Shown one piece after another: positions 10,100 to 22,299 of a stretch of 64,000 nucleotides of DNA (positions are counted from its first letter, which is position 1; every line of letters starts with the position of its first letter). The stretch spans positions 69,583,360 through 69,647,359 of the forward strand of contig JAVGWX010000007.1 of assembly GCA_036924085.1 (NCBI GenBank), written 5' to 3'. The position numbers were made by a program, and so were the translations under genes. Source of the DNA: Ariolimax columbianus (lineage: Eukaryota > Mollusca > Gastropoda > Stylommatophora > Arionidae). Under the pieces are notes generated by a model. That model worked only from the letters and a program-made list of their open reading frames with translations, was not told the origin of the DNA and did not search any database.

Positions 10100-12645
10100 T
10101 GAACGGTACTTAGGATGAGCGCTTGAGAGCAAGCAGCTCCAAGGCATCAACATCAATGGAGACACTACTCAAAGAAACGTTTAGAGTGATTCTGTATCGT
10201 TTCATTACCCACCTCCCCCCCCACCCCCACCCCTCTCTAAAGACTGTCCATGTTTCTCATGCGTACAAAAGGGTGGTTAGTACAACAGCACGATACACAC
10301 TTAACGTGGTGACAACACTGATTTCCTGTCGGTCTTAAACATTTTCTCGTAGTCTGCCGAAAGCAACACTCGCCTTGGAAATCCTGTTGTGGACCTCAGA
10401 ATCAATATTTCCTTCTCTGATGACGGTACTGCCAAGGTAGGTAAAGCTACCCAACTGCTTTTAGGCGATGTCCCTGTATAGTGAATTTTGGTTCATGACA
10501 GGCCTCCCTGGACGAAGGTAGAAACATCTCCGTTTTCTTGGTGCTGGCCGTAAGACCGAATTAGTGCACGCGGTTCAGAACTCGTTCCTGGTTGCTTGCA
10601 TGTCCTGTTCTGAGCACAAGTTAATTGCGCAGTCGTCGGGAAAGAGGAGATCTAAGATAGTTGCATCTTTCATCTTGGTCAGGAACAGCTCCCCATTTGT
10701 TCGGTTAATGATCTGTATGCCAGTGGCACAGTCACGTGTATCATCAGAAAGCATGGCAGCAAATACCATGCTAAAATGTATTCAGGCCAGCACACATCCC
10801 TCTTTGACTCCATGTATGACTGGAATGTTTTTTCGCCATGCCCATCCCTTTTGACGTTGTCAAAGGCTTGTTTTCATGTCAACAAAAATCGTGTAAAGAT
10901 CAAGATGCTGTCCTTGGCATTTCTCTTGGATTTGACAAGCTGCATAAATCATGTCAACTGTTTCGCGACCCGCTTGGAAACCACGTTGACTCTCTTTGGG
11001 TAGCTTCTGCTCGATAAGAGTTGTTAAGCGGTTGATCAAAACTTAAGCTAATGTTTTTCGATCGATTGACAGAAGGGAAATACCGTTGTGGTTATCACAA
11101 GATTGATTATTGCCCTTGTGCTTGAACATATGGACAATGGCGCTAACTTTCAGTTCCTGTGGCATATGATCTATATCCTAAATTGAGCGAAAGAGGTCCC
11201 TTAACTTCTGTAGCAGCTCAGTGTCTTCTGCTCTGTACACCTCAGCAGGAATAGCATCTGACCCGTTTTTTTCTCGACCTTATTTGTACTGGGCGAGATA
11301 TCAAGCCTGTCATTGACTGCAACTTGAGGCAAGTGTGTTATGGTTAATAGACTGATAGTGGATGGACAGTTTAGGAAACACTGAAGTGCTCTGACATCGC
11401 TCCCAAATGTTGACTTTATCGGTCATCAGTGCTTTGCTATCAGTATTAAGGACAGAAGGTGAATGATAGGACCTGCGACCATAGACCGTCTTCGGTGCAT
11501 CGTAAAACCGCGTTGAGTAATTTGTGTCTGCATACCGTTGGATCTCATCTGCTTTGCTATTGATCTAGGCATCACGCATAGTCATGAGCTGGTTCTGGAC
11601 AATCCTGGGAATATTGGTAAACGCGGATTGTTCAGAAATGAGGAGGTATAGTTTTGATGAAGTCTTAATGAACGATGTTTTTCATCCACCAAAGTCTTAA
11701 TAGTTGTCATCAGACCAGTCTTGGTTTTTGTGAGCTGCATGAACCAAACACTCAGAAGCAGTAGAGTAGACAGCATCCTTCAGAAAAGCCAATTTGTCCT
11801 CGACTGTTTCCGTAAATGACTGTGTGTCTGTCAGTCGGCTGTCCAGTGCCTGGAAAAGCGTTCTGTTGGTCGCCAACTTTGCAGATTGGAGATATTAAGT
11901 CTCTTCTCAGGTTTTCGACGCTGGTGTCGTCGCTTAGGCTCTATGTGAATGCTGCACTTCGACATAGTGAGTCTGTGAGCTGTCCAACACTCGGCACCGC
12001 ATATAGCTTTTGTCACTCGCACATCTCATATGTCCCTATTCTTGGAAAGGGCATGGTCTATAAGATGCCACTGTAAACATCGAGGATGTATGTACGACGT
12101 ATTGCTGCGATCGGACAGCCAAAACATGGTGTTAGTGATGGAGAGATCATGGGTGGCACAGAGGCCCAGCAGAAGTAACTCATTGCTGTTACATTTGCCG
12201 TGTTATGTACCCCAAGTACACCTTCCCAGAACTGATGGTCTACCCTTCTTCGGCATTGAAGTCACCAAGGATAACCAGCTTATCTGACCTTGGAATCGAA
12301 ATGTTGAGGGAGTTCAATCTCCCCATTTAATTTATTCTTGATATCCTCAGAATTAGTTATTGTTGGGTTATAGACGCTGGTCACTGTAATACTCCTGTGT
12401 CCCAGTGAGAGCACGATAGTTATTAGCCGATCATCGATACCCTGTGGTGGCCGAACAATCGCGCGGACTAGATGAAACTTGATGGAGATACCGTTTTGTT
12501 GCGCCCACTCCAGAAGAACGTATCTCCGCCCACAACATCTGTGATCTGGCACCCTCCTGGTATTCTTGTCTCGCTAAGAGCAACAACATCCACCTTCTAA
12601 CGCGCCAGATCTCTGGAAACTAGTGCCGTCCTCCTTTCGGGTATA
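10100..12645 (-). mobile_element. LINE-A copy, degraded endonuclease plus reverse transcriptase
   Basis: On the minus strand, the endonuclease end at 12280-11830 reads in pieces: 'VILGDFNAEEG', 'NELLLLGLCATHDLSITNT', 'HPRCLQWHLIDHALSKNRD', then 'VTKAICGAECWTAHRLTMSK'. This is the pattern of the 'craniofacial development protein 2-like' LINE endonuclease. The RT follows downstream: an 'SDAIPAEVY'-like motif near 11235-11265, and at 10575-10769 'MVFAAMLSDDTRDC' leading to 'DLLFPDDCAIN', where the F-A-D-D box has become F-P-D-D. Stops and frameshifts are everywhere. It lies in the sense orientation inside receptor A intron 2. Confidence 0.85.
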
Positions 12646-12945
12646 TCGGCATTGCTGCTATCAAGTTAGGTGGGCACGTATCACGTGGCAAGGTAAGAAC
12701 CCCTATTCCGTATCGATCACATGCTACATCTGATAAAAAGGTCTGGCGCTGTGACTTGCGCTTCAATTAGGAAGTTTTGCACTGTCGTGAGCCTCACTGT
12801 CTCGTCCTGTGATATCCTGGTCCAGTGGCAAGACGTTGTCAAGACGACTGGAAATATCACGTTGAGCAGATTTTACCTCAGGGTTTACTCCCGAAGCCTT
12901 TCCCATTTAACAGGTAACCCACAAGGCAGCGGGAGACATTATTAA
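12646..12945 (-). repeat. Sequence shared upstream of LINE-A copies (probable LINE-A 5' region)
   Basis: The segment around 12780-12945 ('CCTCAGGGTTTACT', 'CACAAGGCAGCGGG') resembles 22540-22640 and 60780-61110. In each place it lies 5' of a LINE-A endonuclease on the minus strand. The simplest reading is the LINE-A 5' untranslated region. Part of the similarity between the latter two could instead reflect the locus duplication. Confidence 0.5.
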
Positions 12946-12963
12946 AACATATTTCGTAACGGC

Positions 12964-13058
12964 ACACACACACACACACACACAAACACACACATATATA
13001 TATATATATATACCCCATTTGGTTCCTGAATGCAGACAACTGGAATGAAGACTGCAGT

Positions 13059-13133
<75 letters not shown>

Positions 13134-13134
13134 T
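12964..13134. repeat. (CA)n/(TA)n microsatellites
   Basis: CA run at 12964-12993, TA run at 12994-13012, 50 bp of unique sequence, then a longer TA run at 13065-13131. Minus-strand Ile-Tyr peptides here are artefacts. Confidence 0.95.
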
Positions 13135-13900
13135 ACATATTTGCAAAATAAAATGAACTATCAGAAACTACCAATCTGTGAGTCATAAACTCAGTCTTTC
13201 AGCCTTGAGCCTTGCAACATTTATTCTATAACAATTATACTAAAGCCATTACACTATTAGTATTACAATTACAATCATATAGACATATCAATATATATAT
13301 AAAACACATTCTTATTAATTAAATGTAAAAGTAGCACACACATTATGTTCAAATGATGTTCCAAAATGTTGTCACCCAGTTAAGTTAAAACGCCATCAAA
13401 GCGACAGTTGCACTAAGGTAAGTCTTCCAGCCAAAAGTGAAGTAAGCAAAACGAAGTTACAAGACACATGTTGCAGGCAATGGTTCTGTCATCTGAGTAA
13501 CCTGTTGATCGTTGTGAGAACGCCCTATGCAACAATGTTTTTAAAATGTGGCCGTCATAGCTCTAGGATCGACGAATTGATAGATCTCAGGTACTCAGCA
13601 ATTGAGAAAAAAACAGATCTGTAGCGTTCCTAGGCTAAGGTAGTAGGCCCCCATAGTCGCCCTGTAAGCATGAAACACATTGCTTCATCCAGTACAGAAA
13701 GCAGTACATGGGACATACTGAACAAAGAATCACAAAAACAAACTGTAAACATTCTGACGAATGAATTAATCCGGTATGCCTGGCTGACCTTCAAACACTG
13801 CACCACCCCGCACTTTAAAAAATCATAGCACACATTGCTTCAAGACACAAAAGAACAGACTAATGTATGTATATATATGTATAATATGTATGTACATAAT
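13135..13900. other. No recognisable gene
   Basis: Intronic sequence of receptor A, with AT-rich stretches. No domain, repeat family or RNA structure was recognised. Confidence 0.4.
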
Positions 13901-13904
13901 ATTA

Positions 13905-16050
13905 TTCGTCCATTGCCGTCCATGAGGACCACCAACATCATCATATGTCATAATTCAACCTTAAGTTTTTGTGTGCGCTGGTGACTGATCATGCCATCTA
14001 CGAACCTGGAAAAGTGTATGGCACGACTAGCAAACGTAACCAATAGTTGTCTGAAATGTTTTCTGCTCTTGACTTCCTGACTGCACGTCTATCCTGAGCT
14101 GTCTGGATACGGAGACCCTCGCTGAGTTTTATGCCGTCTGTGACCGTGCTCTTCCATGTTGAGCGATTCGGAGCCAGGTTTTCCCAGGTGTTAATGTCTA
14201 TTTGACAGCACTTAAGGGACTTATTCAAACCGTCCTTGGAACGCTTTTTATGACGTCCTTGTGATCGTTCTCCTTCACCCAGTTCGTTGTACATGGGCCT
14301 CTTTGGACGTCTTTCGTCAGACATTCGGTCAAGTTGGCCAGCCCATCTCAATTTGGACTTTTGCAGAAATAGATGAATACTTTGCATTTTGGCTCTGGAC
14401 AGCACTGTATATGTGAAATGGTGCTGCCAGGATATATGCAATATGAGTCTGAGACAGTTTATGTAAAAATGATTTAGCTTCCTTGCGTCACCAGCGTAGA
14501 CAGTCCAGCTCTCACATGCATAGATCAGGGGACAATGGTGGCACGATAAACTTCAGCTTAGCTGATTCCTCGACGTTCCCATACTGTTGAGCGCATTCGG
14601 CCAAACGATGTGCTGACCTTTGCTATTCTATTAGCCAGCTCAAGAGCAATAGTCACTGATCTCGACAATGTGATTCCGAGGTAGACACATTTTTCAATCG
14701 CTTTTCCTTCATTGTAACTACTGGCTGTGTATACGATGTGCCTGGTAGTAGTGGATACATGACCTCAGTTTTCTTTGTGGTAATTGTCAAGCCAAAGTTG
14801 TCAAAAGCAACACAGAACCGGTCCAAACCCTCCTGGATTTTCTGTTCTGAACTACTGTTCGAGCACAGTCATCCGAAAACAAAAATTAGCTTATCGTTTT
14901 GCGCATCACCTTAGTTTTCGCCTTTAGTATGCGTATATTGAATAGACCACCATCCGTGTGGTACTTTATTGATATGTCATAATTGGTATCCTTGAGGTGC
15001 CCCTCAACATAGCTGCAAAACATCATACTGAACCGTGTCGGAGCAAGTACACATGCCTATTTCACACGGTTGTTGACCTCAAACGGTAGAGAGGTCTCCC
15101 AGCTGTCAAGTACACGTGCGCCCATGCCCCGTGGAGCTGTTTCCCCACAGTTACAAATTTGCCAGGACAGCCGAATTTAGACATGATCTGCCATAGCCCT
15201 CCTCTGCTGACCGTATCAAATGCCTTTGTGACGTCAATGAACGTAATATAGAGTTCGCGGTTATGTTCTCGACATTTCTCTTGCAACTGAGGAGCTGCAA
15301 ATGTCATATCCACACATACTCGACCAAGTCTAAATCCACACGACTGCGGGAGGTGATGGTCTAGCTCAAGATGTTTGTTCAGACGGTTGAGCAGCCCGCG
15401 CGCGAGGATCTATCTTGCATTTTATATCAGTGAAATTGCACGGTGATTGTCATACTCCTGGCGACTGCCTTTTCCCTGGCAGATATGCACTATCGTTGAA
15501 TACTTTATTTTCTGTGGGACTACTCCTTCAACCCACATTGAGCAGAAAAGTTCATTGAGTCTTTTGGTGAGACATGTTCCTGCTGCTGTATATACCTCTG
15601 CTGGTATTGCGTTAGCTCCTGGTGCTTTTCCAGCAGAAAGAGATTTGATGGCTTTTTCTACTTCATCCTCAATTAGTCGTGTAACTCCCTGAGTCGACTT
15701 TGAACTGTTCTTCAAGCGCTAGTAAAGGCCATTTTCTTGAACAATGACAATGTGTCATTTTGAAGACGCTTTGCGTCGGGAAGAATTTTAATTTCTCCAT
15801 CATTTTCGTCGAACGAGTCTTCATACTTTCGTGTGAATGGACCAAGGTGTTTTAGCGCTACAGAGTAAATGTTGTCCCTTAGGGTCGTCCATTTTTGATC
15901 TATGCTGGAGATTATACGCTGAATTTCATCCAGTCTGGTTTCTAGCTCAGCAGCGAAACTGTTTCTAGTACGTTCCCACTTCAGCTTCTCAACATTTAGT
16001 CTCAGCTGTGCTTGTGTCCCCTGAGGACGCCTCTTGGGTTGGACTTTTAG
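13905..16050 (-). mobile_element. LINE-A copy, 5'-truncated reverse transcriptase
   Basis: The minus strand gives four recognisable pieces in order. At 16065-15712 is the endonuclease-RT linker ('QPKRRPQGTQAQLRLNVEKL'). At 15715-15422 is the RT start ('SAGKAPGANAIPAEVYTA', 'YDNHRAISLI'). At 15313-15062 is the RT palm, with 'LYITFIDVTKAFDTVSRGGL' carrying the first catalytic Asp. At 14441-13998 is the C-terminal tail ('KLRWAGQLDRMSDERRPKR', 'EGERSQGRHKKRSKDGL'). The second catalytic box near 14865-14885 reads F-S-D-D-C-A. Frameshifts between pieces make it dead. The 5' end joins the (GAA)n tail of the next LINE-B fragment at about 16051-16079. It is the best reference for the fragments at 4850 and 54480. 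Confidence 0.88.
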
Positions 16051-16895
16051 AATCTTCTTCTTCATCTTCTTCTTCTTTGTATGCTGTCAGACGTCAACTT
16101 GAATTTGTTCGAAGAAAGCAGCTGTCATCCTGAGGCTGTCGACACTGCCATAGCTTGTCAAGTGTTGCCACTGGTGATGACCACATGTGCTTTCACTGGT
16201 CCTCGTATGTCGGGCAATTTTGCAGCAGATGTTCAGCGGTCATTTTCCCTGTACCACAGATGCATTCGTCAGTGCCACCTATCTTCCGTTTATTGAACAG
16301 ATGGTACCTCAATCTGTTGTGGCCTGTACGGAGTCTGAAGACCACGACCTGCTCTCTTCTGTTCAGCTGGTAGTAGGCATCATTTTGTGTATAGCCAGTA
16401 TGCTTTGTTTTTCCAACTGTCTCTTGTTATTTGGTTCAGTGTTCTTTTGTATTTCGCAGTGATGGCCTCGAGGGAGATATTTGCTTCCATAGACTGCTCT
16501 CTCTCTGCCATGTTCCTAGCTTTTGAGACTTCATCCTCAGCTTTCTGCAGTTCATGATTCCAATATGGCTTGTAGTTTTTCCTTGCCCCTCATGAGATAG
16601 TTTCGGTAGAACCATGCAGTATTGCTTTGCTTAGGCTGTCCAACAAAGGTTTCATATTGTTATTTCGTGTGTTGATAGTTTCAGACAGTTCATCTGTCAG
16701 CATTGCAAATCTATCCCAGTCGGCTAGTATGTAGTTCCAACGTGGCAGCGGTTTTATTTCCTGGGGGCCTACTTCCATATCAATATCTAGCCTAATTGGC
16801 CTGTGGTCGCTACCTGCAAATTGGACGAGCACCTGCCGATCTATTTTGTGGTGGATATCATCCTCAGCTTTCTGCAGTTCCTGATTCCAATTTAC
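16051..16895 (-). mobile_element. LINE-B fragment with large internal deletion
   Basis: The (GAA)n tail lies at 16051-16079. It is followed on the minus strand by the last 330 bp of LINE-B, including the C-terminal Cys-rich 'CGTGKMTAEHLL' region, and then at about 16410 directly by the segment between endonuclease and RT (16410-16890: 'GSDHRPIRLDIDMEVGPQE', 'PLPRWNY'). All of the RT and most of the RNase H are missing. At the 5' end a 35-bp piece of the linker ('ELQKAED') recurs out of order before 'IHHKID', so the copy is also rearranged. It sits in sense orientation in the receptor A intron. Confidence 0.85.
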
Positions 16896-16970
16896 GGCAC
16901 ATGTATTCAATAAGAGTAGGCCGTTGCCGTTATATTTACCTACGCCATTTCGACCAATGATGCCATCAAA
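16896..16970 (-). mobile_element. Short LINE-A endonuclease scrap
   Basis: The minus strand reads 'IGRNGVGKYNGNGLLLLNTC', the hallmark glycine- and leucine-rich segment of LINE-A-type endonucleases that follows the GDFNA motif. It is only about 75 bp and is directly fused to LINE-B on one side and a mariner scrap on the other. Confidence 0.6.
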
Positions 16971-16984
16971 CGTATATCATATGT

Positions 16985-17255
16985 ATATGTCTTCTTCTTC
17001 TGATGCTTTTGTAACGATGCAATGTTTATTCCCACCTCGTCCGAAGGTTCTCTGATGAAGACACGACGGTTATGTAAGACAAAGGTCTGGACTTGGTCAA
17101 TGCGTTCATCCTTTCGGCTTGTTGAAGACATACCGGAAGATAATTTGCTCTTCATCGATGTGCGGAGATTGCAGCGAGTGTACCACTCCTTGCTTGTGTG
17201 ATAAATCACCGAAATCCTGTTGAATCTATCGAACAGTTCCCTCTTAGTTTTTGCC
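16985..17255 (-). pseudogene. Mariner transposase helix-turn-helix scrap
   Basis: The minus strand at 17209-16985 encodes 'SSTSRKDERIDQVQTFVLHN' followed by R-R-V-F-I-R-E and 'SDEVGINIAS'. This is the second helix-turn-helix of SETMAR/GVQW3-type mariner transposases. The catalytic domain is absent. Poor conservation of the preceding acidic linker marks it as old. Confidence 0.6.
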
Positions 17256-17715
17256 TAACCTTTGACAAAATGTGATGCAACACCGCTACTCAATGCTTTC
17301 CGTCCTTTCGTGGTGAATGAAAACTCGACTGTTGCTCACTATACTCAACACTGAAAGCCTGATCGCCAGAACTGACGCAATCTGTGGGCGGAAAAATATT
17401 AATGCATTCCCATGTTAGTCCTCTAAATATCGCTGACGAAAGACAAAAGCCATGCTTTATTTGTTTTATGTATGTCAGAATGCCAACTGCAAATGGTAAT
17501 GTTAGATCGAGCCCTGTGCGTCGAATATTGTTCACTTTCATTGTTTAAATGTTGTGTAAAGGTGTGAGCGGAGAACCACGAAGACATGTTGTCGTCGGCT
17601 CTGATGTCCAAGATCCCAACCGTGGTGTAGCTGTTCTCAATGTTAATGTATCTGATATGCTGATCTTCGAGATGGTTTGATTTCAAATTCGTTCAAATAG
17701 CTCATTGATATCCTT
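17256..17715. other. Unassigned intronic sequence with two open minus-strand frames
   Basis: Minus-strand frames at 17290-17541 and 17423-17686 (83 and 87 codons) are not recognisable, and their reading does not match the neighbouring transposon families. No splice or start evidence supports either. Confidence 0.3.
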
Positions 17716-20245
17716 AAGTCTTCTTCTTCTTCTTCTTCTTCTTCGTACGCTATCAGACGTCAACCTGTATTTTTTCGAAAAAAGCAGCGGTCATCCTGAG
17801 GCTGTCGACACTGCCATATAGTCTAGTGTTGCCACTGGTCATGACCACATCTGCTTTCTCTGATCCTCTTATGTCGGGCAGTTTTGCAGCAAATGTTCAG
17901 CGGTCATTTTCCAGGTACCACACGAGCATTCGTCAGTGCCACCTATCTTCAATTTGTTGAATAGGTGGTACCTCAGTCTATTGTGGCCAGTGCGAAGTCT
18001 GAAGACCACGACCTGCTCTCTTCTGTTCAACTGGTAATAAGCATCATTTTTTGTGTAGCCAGTATGTTATGTTACCCATTTGGTCATGTATAGCTCTAAT
18101 AAGCCTTTTTGACTCTTCGTATGTCACACTAGTATCTGGTTGTGGTAGTCTTGCACCTTCTTTTGCCAGTCTGTCTGCCTCCTCGTTGCCTTGGATGTTA
18201 CAGTGGGATGGAACCCATTGTACCATTACTCTTTTTGGTGCAGACTGCTGGCATAGTTGACAGAGTACTGCTCTTAAATCATTAAGTTCAGTATTTTTCT
18301 TGCTTTTTAGTGTTGTGACTACGGCCAGGGCATCTGTAAGCAGGACTATATGGCGTTCATTCCTTTTACCTGTCACCATTTCTTCTACTGCCGCCCTCAG
18401 TGCCTCTGCCTCCGCTCTGAAATTGCTTGTGTATTTTCCAGTTGCCACTGACAGTGTTATTTTTATGCCATTTGGTAGGCTCAGGAATGTCCCTGCCCTT
18501 CCGTTCTGTGTTGTGTTTGTTACAGAACCGTCGGTGTATGCATGGGTCCAGTCCATGCTTGGGTTGTTTTTCGTTATGTACCTCAGGGTTGTATCTCTTC
18601 TTTCTTTTTCAGTCTGGCTGTTTTTGTTTCCAATACCTGGTATATTTTCTACCACCTCTGGAAATATATGCTGCCTCCAGGTAGGTTTTCGTACAGTGGG
18701 AATGGGCTTTGGTGTTGTTAGTGCGTTCATAGGGTCTTCGTTCATTTTTGCTTTGGCTATTTCTGCAAAGATTCTCCGCTTTAGTTTCCCATTTCCAAAA
18801 TTGTTTAGTCTCTGATGCATTGGATGGTCAGTCAGCCTTCTGAGTTTCTCTGCTTGCTGCTGGGCTTTTCAGTCTCTTCTGTCGGTCATGGATTGCAGTT
18901 TTGTAATCTTTTCAAGTTCTACATTTGGCGTTGAATTCATGCCTCCTGTTATAACTTTCAAAGCTTGGTTTTGAAGTTTGCTAATTTTATCGGTTCGCCT
19001 TTGCTGCTGTTGTCTATGCCGCAATGCCATACTCGAAAACTGGACTCACTCTTCCAGTGTACAGTTTCTTTAGTATACGTTCGTCTGCTCCCCAGCTTGT
19101 GCCAGCAAGTATCCCCATGATTGCCATTCTTTCTCTGGCTCTCATTTGTTTCTCTCGATCTGACTTTTCCATGTCATGAGCCGATCAAATGTGACTCCCA
19201 TGTAGTTTGGGTTGTCGTTTGGCCACAGGTATTTGCCGTTAAGACTTATTTTGGTGTTTTGGGGTTTGTTTGAAAGCGAGAATATCGTACATGTTGTTTT
19301 TTCCTCATTTATTTTGACCAGCCATGAGTTCGCCCACTCTTCCAGCGATGTTAGGGCCTGCTGCATCCGATTTCTTGCTATGGTGAGATTCTTTTCAGAG
19401 GTCCACATAGCCAGATCGTCTGCAAACATTGAGCTGTGGACTCTTCTTGGTATATTCTCTGTTATGTTATTTATTTACACCAAGAAGAGTGTGGGTGACA
19501 GTACTCCCATCTTGGGGTACTCCTTGCTCAAGTGTCACCTATTTGCTCATCTGCCCTTGTACTTGAACTCTGGCTGTTCTGTTATTGAGGTAGTTGCTGA
19601 TCCATTTGTACATTTTCCCACAAACTTCACTTCTTCGTAGCTTGACTTTAAGTCCCTTTTTCCAGACTATCAAATGCCTTTTCTAGGTCCACCCAAACCG
19701 CTACTGTGTGTTTTTGCTCTTGGTAGGCATCCACTATTTCCTGGGCTATGAGGGTGATCTGATCCTCAGTGGATCTGTGCTGTCAAAAGCCTGCTTGCTG
19801 TGGAATTTGTATGTGTTTTTCTTCCAGATGCCACGTCAGTCTGGTGTTTATCATACGTTCCATCAGTTTGCCTACACAGCTCAGTAGACTGATACGCCTG
19901 TATCCATTTGGATCTGTTTTATCTTTTCCTTTCTTTGGTACTGGTACGTACTGCGTCTTTCCATGCCTGGGGTACAATACCCCTTTTCCAGCTTTTGTTC
20001 AGGACTGACAGTAACTTCCTCTTTGCTGTTTGGCCCAGCCCCATCAGCATTTCATTTGTTACCCCATCTTTTCCGAGTGATTTTTTTTTCTTTAGAGTTC
20101 TCATAGCCTCTTCCATTTCATTCATTGTTAGTTTTGCCATCATGTGCTCCTATGGTGCCATATTGATGTTGTCGTGCCCCTTTTGTTCTTCACTAATGTA
20201 TGTATGCCTATCTGCAGGGACATCAATGTGGTTTACTCTGGCAGG
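17716..20245 (-). mobile_element. LINE-B copy, 5'-truncated, RT and RNase H with GAA tail
   Basis: The (CTT)n tail complement is at 17719-17744, preceded in transcription order by the RNase H and RT. The RT appears in broken frames: 20143-19919 ('KSLGKDGVTNEMLMGLG'), 19977-19783 ('DPNGYRRISLLSCVGKL'), and 19429-19142 ('MFADDLAMW', the catalytic box). The RNase H frame at 18820-18044 is open for 258 codons, with 'THAYTDGSVTN', 'NFRAEAEALRAAVEEM', 'VLLTDALAVV' and 'QWVPSHCNIQGNEEADRLAK'. The four catalytic acidic positions are therefore kept. The RT is inactivated by frameshifts and stops. It is the largest LINE in receptor A intron 2 and lies in the sense orientation. Confidence 0.9.
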
Positions 20246-20274
20246 AGACGATGTTAATGACTGTGAGATCAGTC

Positions 20275-20545
20275 TTCATCAGACGCGCATAACCATTGAA
20301 GTGGTTGGAGTTCGGATAACCAGAAATCTTGGAGATGAAAAGAAATGGTTGCAGAAATGCGCAATCGGAGTCTCAACCCAGTATCATCAGAATATGTCAT
20401 GCCACACCTGGGGCACATTATGAAGCATTTTAGATTCCGTATTTAATTGTTTACACATCTCTGCACAACGACATTGTCTGGGTCAGAACTACTACCAGTT
20501 TGAACAAAAATTATAAGACCATTCTTAATTCTACTCGGTTGCATG
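20275..20545 (+). repeat. Dispersed 260 bp repeat, inverted partner of 8222-8490
   Basis: Reverse-complement match to 8222-8490, starting just 5' of the LINE-B truncation point. The plus-strand frame at 19908-20423 runs across this boundary and is not a gene. Confidence 0.75.
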
Positions 20546-21220
20546 CATTATCCATGTCGAGAGCCATGGCGACTGTTTTCTGACTGAATTACAAACTTTT
20601 AAAACACACGGTACTCAAATGTCCCAGCATTAAGCTACGCCTCCATAATGAGTCTGTAACTGCCCAATTTTTATGGTCTAATATGTTCTTTATGGGGCAT
20701 TTTATTTCTGACCGCTATTTTTCCATGCAGACGTTCTGTGCAGGGACTATTCTAAAGCTACCGATGAATGTGCAATCGCTACCAGAAGTAACGGGTGTAG
20801 ATAGCTATAAAGGCGGTACACATGTAGTACTCAGTCGTGAGTGAGTATATGATGATACCATCTTACAGTCGTAAATCTGTGCCATGCTTATGGTTTACAT
20901 CTTCCTTGCGACATTGCCGTTTCCTAGTTACGAGAGCTTTCTATCATCCAGTGTACTTAAATACCGATGTCTTTTCAATTGTGGTGTTGAGCTCTAGAAG
21001 ATTTCCAATATCTTACGTATCCCGCTTCTTCATGTGACAGTATCGATATCTGAAGCGATGATCTTCATGGATCATGTTACATATTCTACATCTGCCTCAG
21101 TTATTAAGTCTACATAGCATAGTCCTTTTCCTTGATACCTGTGTCCGTAATGTATTTATTAATTTCCAAAGTTTCTGGCCGTCATCTCAAATTAAATGAG
21201 AAAGGTACGTCAGCCATTTC
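20546..21220. other. No recognisable gene
   Basis: Intronic sequence. The small plus-strand frame at 20837-21037 has no recognised feature. Confidence 0.4.
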
Positions 21221-21224
21221 TGTG

Positions 21225-22290
21225 TAAATTAATTTCAGCAGGAAAAGCATCTTATCATGAGGCCTTGAGCAAAACAATTAGCTGCTTGCTTTCTTAACTT
21301 CATCAATACTTATATGAATGTCGAGTCTCGCGTTGCTCTCGACTTGTGCCATTCATGCGATGCCTTCCTCGCTGATGGTTGAGTGATGTTTGATGATTCA
21401 ATGAATCTGGCCTTTGTTCGCCAGACGTGTCGTGGTATCAGTATTAAAGATATGCGATGAGTGATTGGATTGGGGACAATAGGTTGTTATTAGTGCATTA
21501 AAACCGCCTTGTGTCATTCATATATTTTGGATCGGATCTGCCCTGTTGTTGAACCAGGCATCTTTCATATGTATTAGCTGATTCTGGTCTATTCTCCGCC
21601 TATTGGTGAAGGCTATCTTTTTTTTATGGGGATGAATAATTTTACAACCAACAGTTGGTTTTCTTAAGGCGAGAAGAGTCAAGATATCTTCTTCGCTTAC
21701 ACCGGAGACTTACACAACTGTTCATCCCTTGGCTGAATGTTTAGAACACTCGAAAAACTCTTCTTACCCTGATCGGCTTTACAGTTTTGAGAAGTTAATC
21801 CTTTTCCCAGGTCTCCGACTCCGATATTGTCTCATGGGCTACATGTTGAAGTTAGATTTTGACACAATCCGCCTGTGGTCAGTTAACATTCGGCACCACA
21901 CCAAGTGGGCACGAGCTCAGCAAGTAGAGTCCATTGCTATTGCATTTCCCCATGCTGTATTTGTCAAGTGTCCCGTCCCGTCCAATGATTGGTCCCCACT
22001 CAAGGATTGAATTCTCCAATCATAAAAAGTATTTCTCACCTTGAAACTAAAAAGATTGGAGAGTTTAGTGTTTCATAGAATCTCTCCTTAACATCCTCTG
22101 GAGTGCTCGTTGTAGGGACAGATCAGAGTATATGTCCTTTTATATCACAGTAGAATTAGGAGAGGCATAAGGCGGTCACTGATGCCTTTTTGAAGGTCTG
22201 ACAAGTTGAAGAACGAGGGGAGAAATGATAATGAGTTCAACACCGATCTAGCACCTTTCCTTGTCGTCCCACCCACTCTAGAAGAATTTA
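21225..22290 (-). mobile_element. LINE-A remnant, endonuclease end and RT linker
   Basis: 21430-21690 aligns with the linker region of the LINE-A copy at 11450-11790 ('TGGTCTATTCTCCGCCTATTG' region against 'GAGCTGGTTCTGG' region). 21830-22300 aligns with the endonuclease part at 59330-59910 ('CATGTTGAAGTTAGATTTTG', then the 'CTCCTTAACAT' block). No open frame survives. Its counterpart at receptor B (59202-59910) occupies the same relative place in intron 2, so the insertion is probably ancestral to the duplication. Confidence 0.65.
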
Positions 22291-22299
22291 AAAGCCGCC

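Noticed and set aside
12878..13186. Ile-Tyr-rich minus-strand frames
   Set aside because: TA/CA microsatellite translations.
16590..16910. 106-codon minus-strand frame as a gene
   Set aside because: Piece of the LINE-B endonuclease-RT linker with a rearranged 5' end.
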